From Serratia sp. FDAARGOS_506 (lineage in GTDB: Bacteria > Pseudomonadota > Gammaproteobacteria > Enterobacterales > Enterobacteriaceae): a DNA stretch of 64,000 nucleotides. The stretch covers positions 930,001-994,000 of the forward strand of contig NZ_CP033831.1 in NCBI RefSeq assembly GCF_003812745.1, in the 5' to 3' direction. The first letter of the stretch is position 1. Each line of letters opens with the position of its first letter. The notes under the pieces are model-generated. The model did no database searches and had not been told where the DNA came from. It saw only the letters and a program-made list of their open reading frames with translations. A program made the position numbers and the translations under genes. This document shows positions 62,713-64,000 of this stretch, piece by piece.

Positions 62713-64000
62713 AGTGATCCTGCCGCTGGTCGCCTACCTGCTGCTGGTGTTCGGCCTGTCGGTATACGCCTATCGCCGCCGCCAGAACGGGAATTTCCTC
62801 AGCGAATACTTCCTCGGCAACCGTTCGATGGGTGGCTTTGTGCTGGCGATGACCCTGACCGCCACCTACATCAGCGCCAGTTCGTTTATCGGCGGCCCCG
62901 GCGCCGCCTACAAATACGGCCTGGGCTGGGTGCTGCTGGCGATGATCCAGCTGCCGGCGGTGTGGCTGTCGCTCGGCGTGCTGGGCAAGAAGTTCGCCAT
63001 CCTGGCGCGGCGCTACAACGCCATCACCCTCAATGACATGCTGTACGGCCGCTACCAAAGCCGCATGCTGGTGTGGCTGGCCAGCCTCAGCCTGCTGGTG
63101 GCGTTTCTCGGCGCCATGACGGTGCAGTTTATCGGCGGCGCCCGCTTGCTGGAAACCGCCGCCGGCATTCCTTACGACACCGGCCTGCTGATCTTCGGCA
63201 TCAGCATCGCGCTGTATACCGCCTTCGGCGGCTTCCGCGCCAGCGTGCTGAACGACGCGATGCAGGGGCTGGTGATGCTGCTCGGCACCGTGCTGCTGCT
63301 GGTGGCGGTGATCCACGCTGCCGGCGGACTGGACAGCGCGGTGAGCAAGCTGCAGCAGATCGATCCGGCGCTGGTGTCGCCGCAGGGCGGCGATCAGATC
63401 CTCAGCCTGCCGTTTATGGCGTCGTTCTGGATCCTGGTGTGCTTCGGGGTGATCGGCCTGCCGCACACCGCCGTGCGCTGCATCTCCTACAAGGACAGCA
63501 AGGCGGTGCATCGCGGCATTCTGCTCGGCACCGTGGTGGTGGCGGTGCTGATGTTCGGCATGCACCTGGCCGGCGCGCTCGGCCGCGCGGTGTTGCCGGA
63601 TCTCAAGATCCCTGATCAGGTGATCCCGACGCTGATGATCACCGTGCTGCCGCCGTACGCCGCCGGGATCTTTTTGGCGGCGCCGATGGCGGCGATCATG
63701 TCGACTATCAACGCCCAACTGCTGCAATCTTCCGCCACCATCATCAAAGATCTCTACCTTGGCGTGCGGCCACAGCAGATCCACAACGAACGGTTGATCA
63801 AGCGCTTCTCCAGCCTGACCACGCTGATCCTCGGCCTGCTGGTGCTGCTGGCCGCCTGGCGGCCGCCGGAGATGATCATCTGGCTCAACCTGCTGGCTTT
63901 CGGCGGGCTGGAGGCGGTGTTCCTGTGGCCGCTGGTGCTGGGCCTGTACTGGGAACGCGCCAATGCTCAGGGAGCGCTTAGCTCAATGGTGTCGGGTGCG
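62702..64000 (+). CDS. panF: Sodium/pantothenate symporter PanF (3' end outside window)
   Basis: 433 codons are present and the frame is still open at the window end; the full family length is about 483. It is a sodium-solute symporter with many membrane segments: N-terminal MQTEVILPLVAYLLLVFGLS, NRSMGGFVLAMTLTATYISASSFIGGPGAAY (sodium-site region). It takes up pantothenate for coenzyme A synthesis. Overlaps yhdT by 11 bases, as in E. coli. Confidence 0.95.
   Translation, partial: MQTEVILPLVAYLLLVFGLSVYAYRRRQNGNFLSEYFLGNRSMGGFVLAMTLTATYISASSFIGGPGAAYKYGLGWVLLAMIQLPAVWLSLGVLGKKFAILARRYNAITLNDMLYGRYQSRMLVWLASLSLLVAFLGAMTVQFIGGARLLETAAGIPYDTGLLIFGISIALYTAFGGFRASVLNDAMQGLVMLLGTVLLLVAVIHAAGGLDSAVSKLQQIDPALVSPQGGDQILSLPFMASFWILVCFGVIGLPHTAVRCISYKDSKAVHRGILLGTVVVAVLMFGMHLAGALGRAVLPDLKIPDQVIPTLMITVLPPYAAGIFLAAPMAAIMSTINAQLLQSSATIIKDLYLGVRPQQIHNERLIKRFSSLTTLILGLLVLLAAWRPPEMIIWLNLLAFGGLEAVFLWPLVLGLYWERANAQGALSSMVSGA

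Overview
The window is a chromosomal segment of a high-GC member of the Enterobacterales. Protein identity to Escherichia coli orthologues that I can recall is high, and the combination of genes (aaeXAB/aaeR next to tldD-yhdP-rng-maf-mreDCB-csrD-acuI-aroQ-accBC-yhdT-panF, plus rpoN-hpf-ptsN-rapZ-npr, darP, pmbA, cybC, rnk) points to Serratia, most likely the S. marcescens group. The genus is inferred from gene content, not from a database search. No rRNA, tRNA, insertion sequence, prophage or CRISPR array was seen.

Left part (1-13.8 kb): the 3' end of rpoN and the nitrogen-PTS operon (hpf, ptsN, rapZ, npr), a higBA toxin-antitoxin pair with its own operator, and then a ten-gene minus-strand catabolic locus (12961 down to 4012). 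Its upstream genes are a small PRD protein, an SFCGS glycine-rich protein, and DUF4312, DUF4311 and DUF4310 proteins, which look like an uncharacterised transporter. The downstream genes are an amidohydrolase, DgaE, DgaF, an exported lactonase and a PTS-controlled regulator with HTH, PRD, EIIB and EIIA domains. DgaE and DgaF convert 2-amino-2-deoxygluconate 6-phosphate to KDGP and then to pyruvate plus glyceraldehyde-3-phosphate. The locus therefore probably imports, deacylates and degrades an amino-sugar acid or its lactone, with transport done by proteins of unknown mechanism. This is the best candidate here for an undescribed system.

Middle part (13.8-26.0 kb): rnk; a three-gene overlapping set (FAD/NAD(P)-binding protein, formyltransferase, TauE-like permease) that looks like a small biosynthesis-and-export unit; an AraC regulator; cybC; pmbA; darP; a barnase/barstar pair; and the aromatic acid efflux operon aaeXAB with divergent aaeR.

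Accessory block between aaeR and tldD (26.0-43.3 kb): a tiny zinc-ribbon plus membrane-protein operon under a MerR/ZntR-type promoter; a nucleoside hydrolase; MarT-like and FidL-like genes and a second MarT-like regulator; a chaperone-usher fimbrial operon of ten genes ending in two two-domain adhesin-like proteins; a LuxR-type regulator interrupted by one in-frame amber codon; a small secreted Cys-loop protein next to a PglL/Wzy_C-type O-oligosaccharyltransferase; and cdh. The fimbrial and regulator genes are visibly more AT-rich than the flanks.

Right part (43.3-64 kb) is conserved core: tldD, a Nit-type amidase, yhdP, rng, maf, the cell-shape operon mreBCD, csrD, acuI, msrPQ, aroQ, accBC, yhdT and the 5' part of panF, which is cut by the window end. 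Two copies of a roughly 125-bp imperfect palindromic repeat lie at 7265-7385 and 51644-51771.
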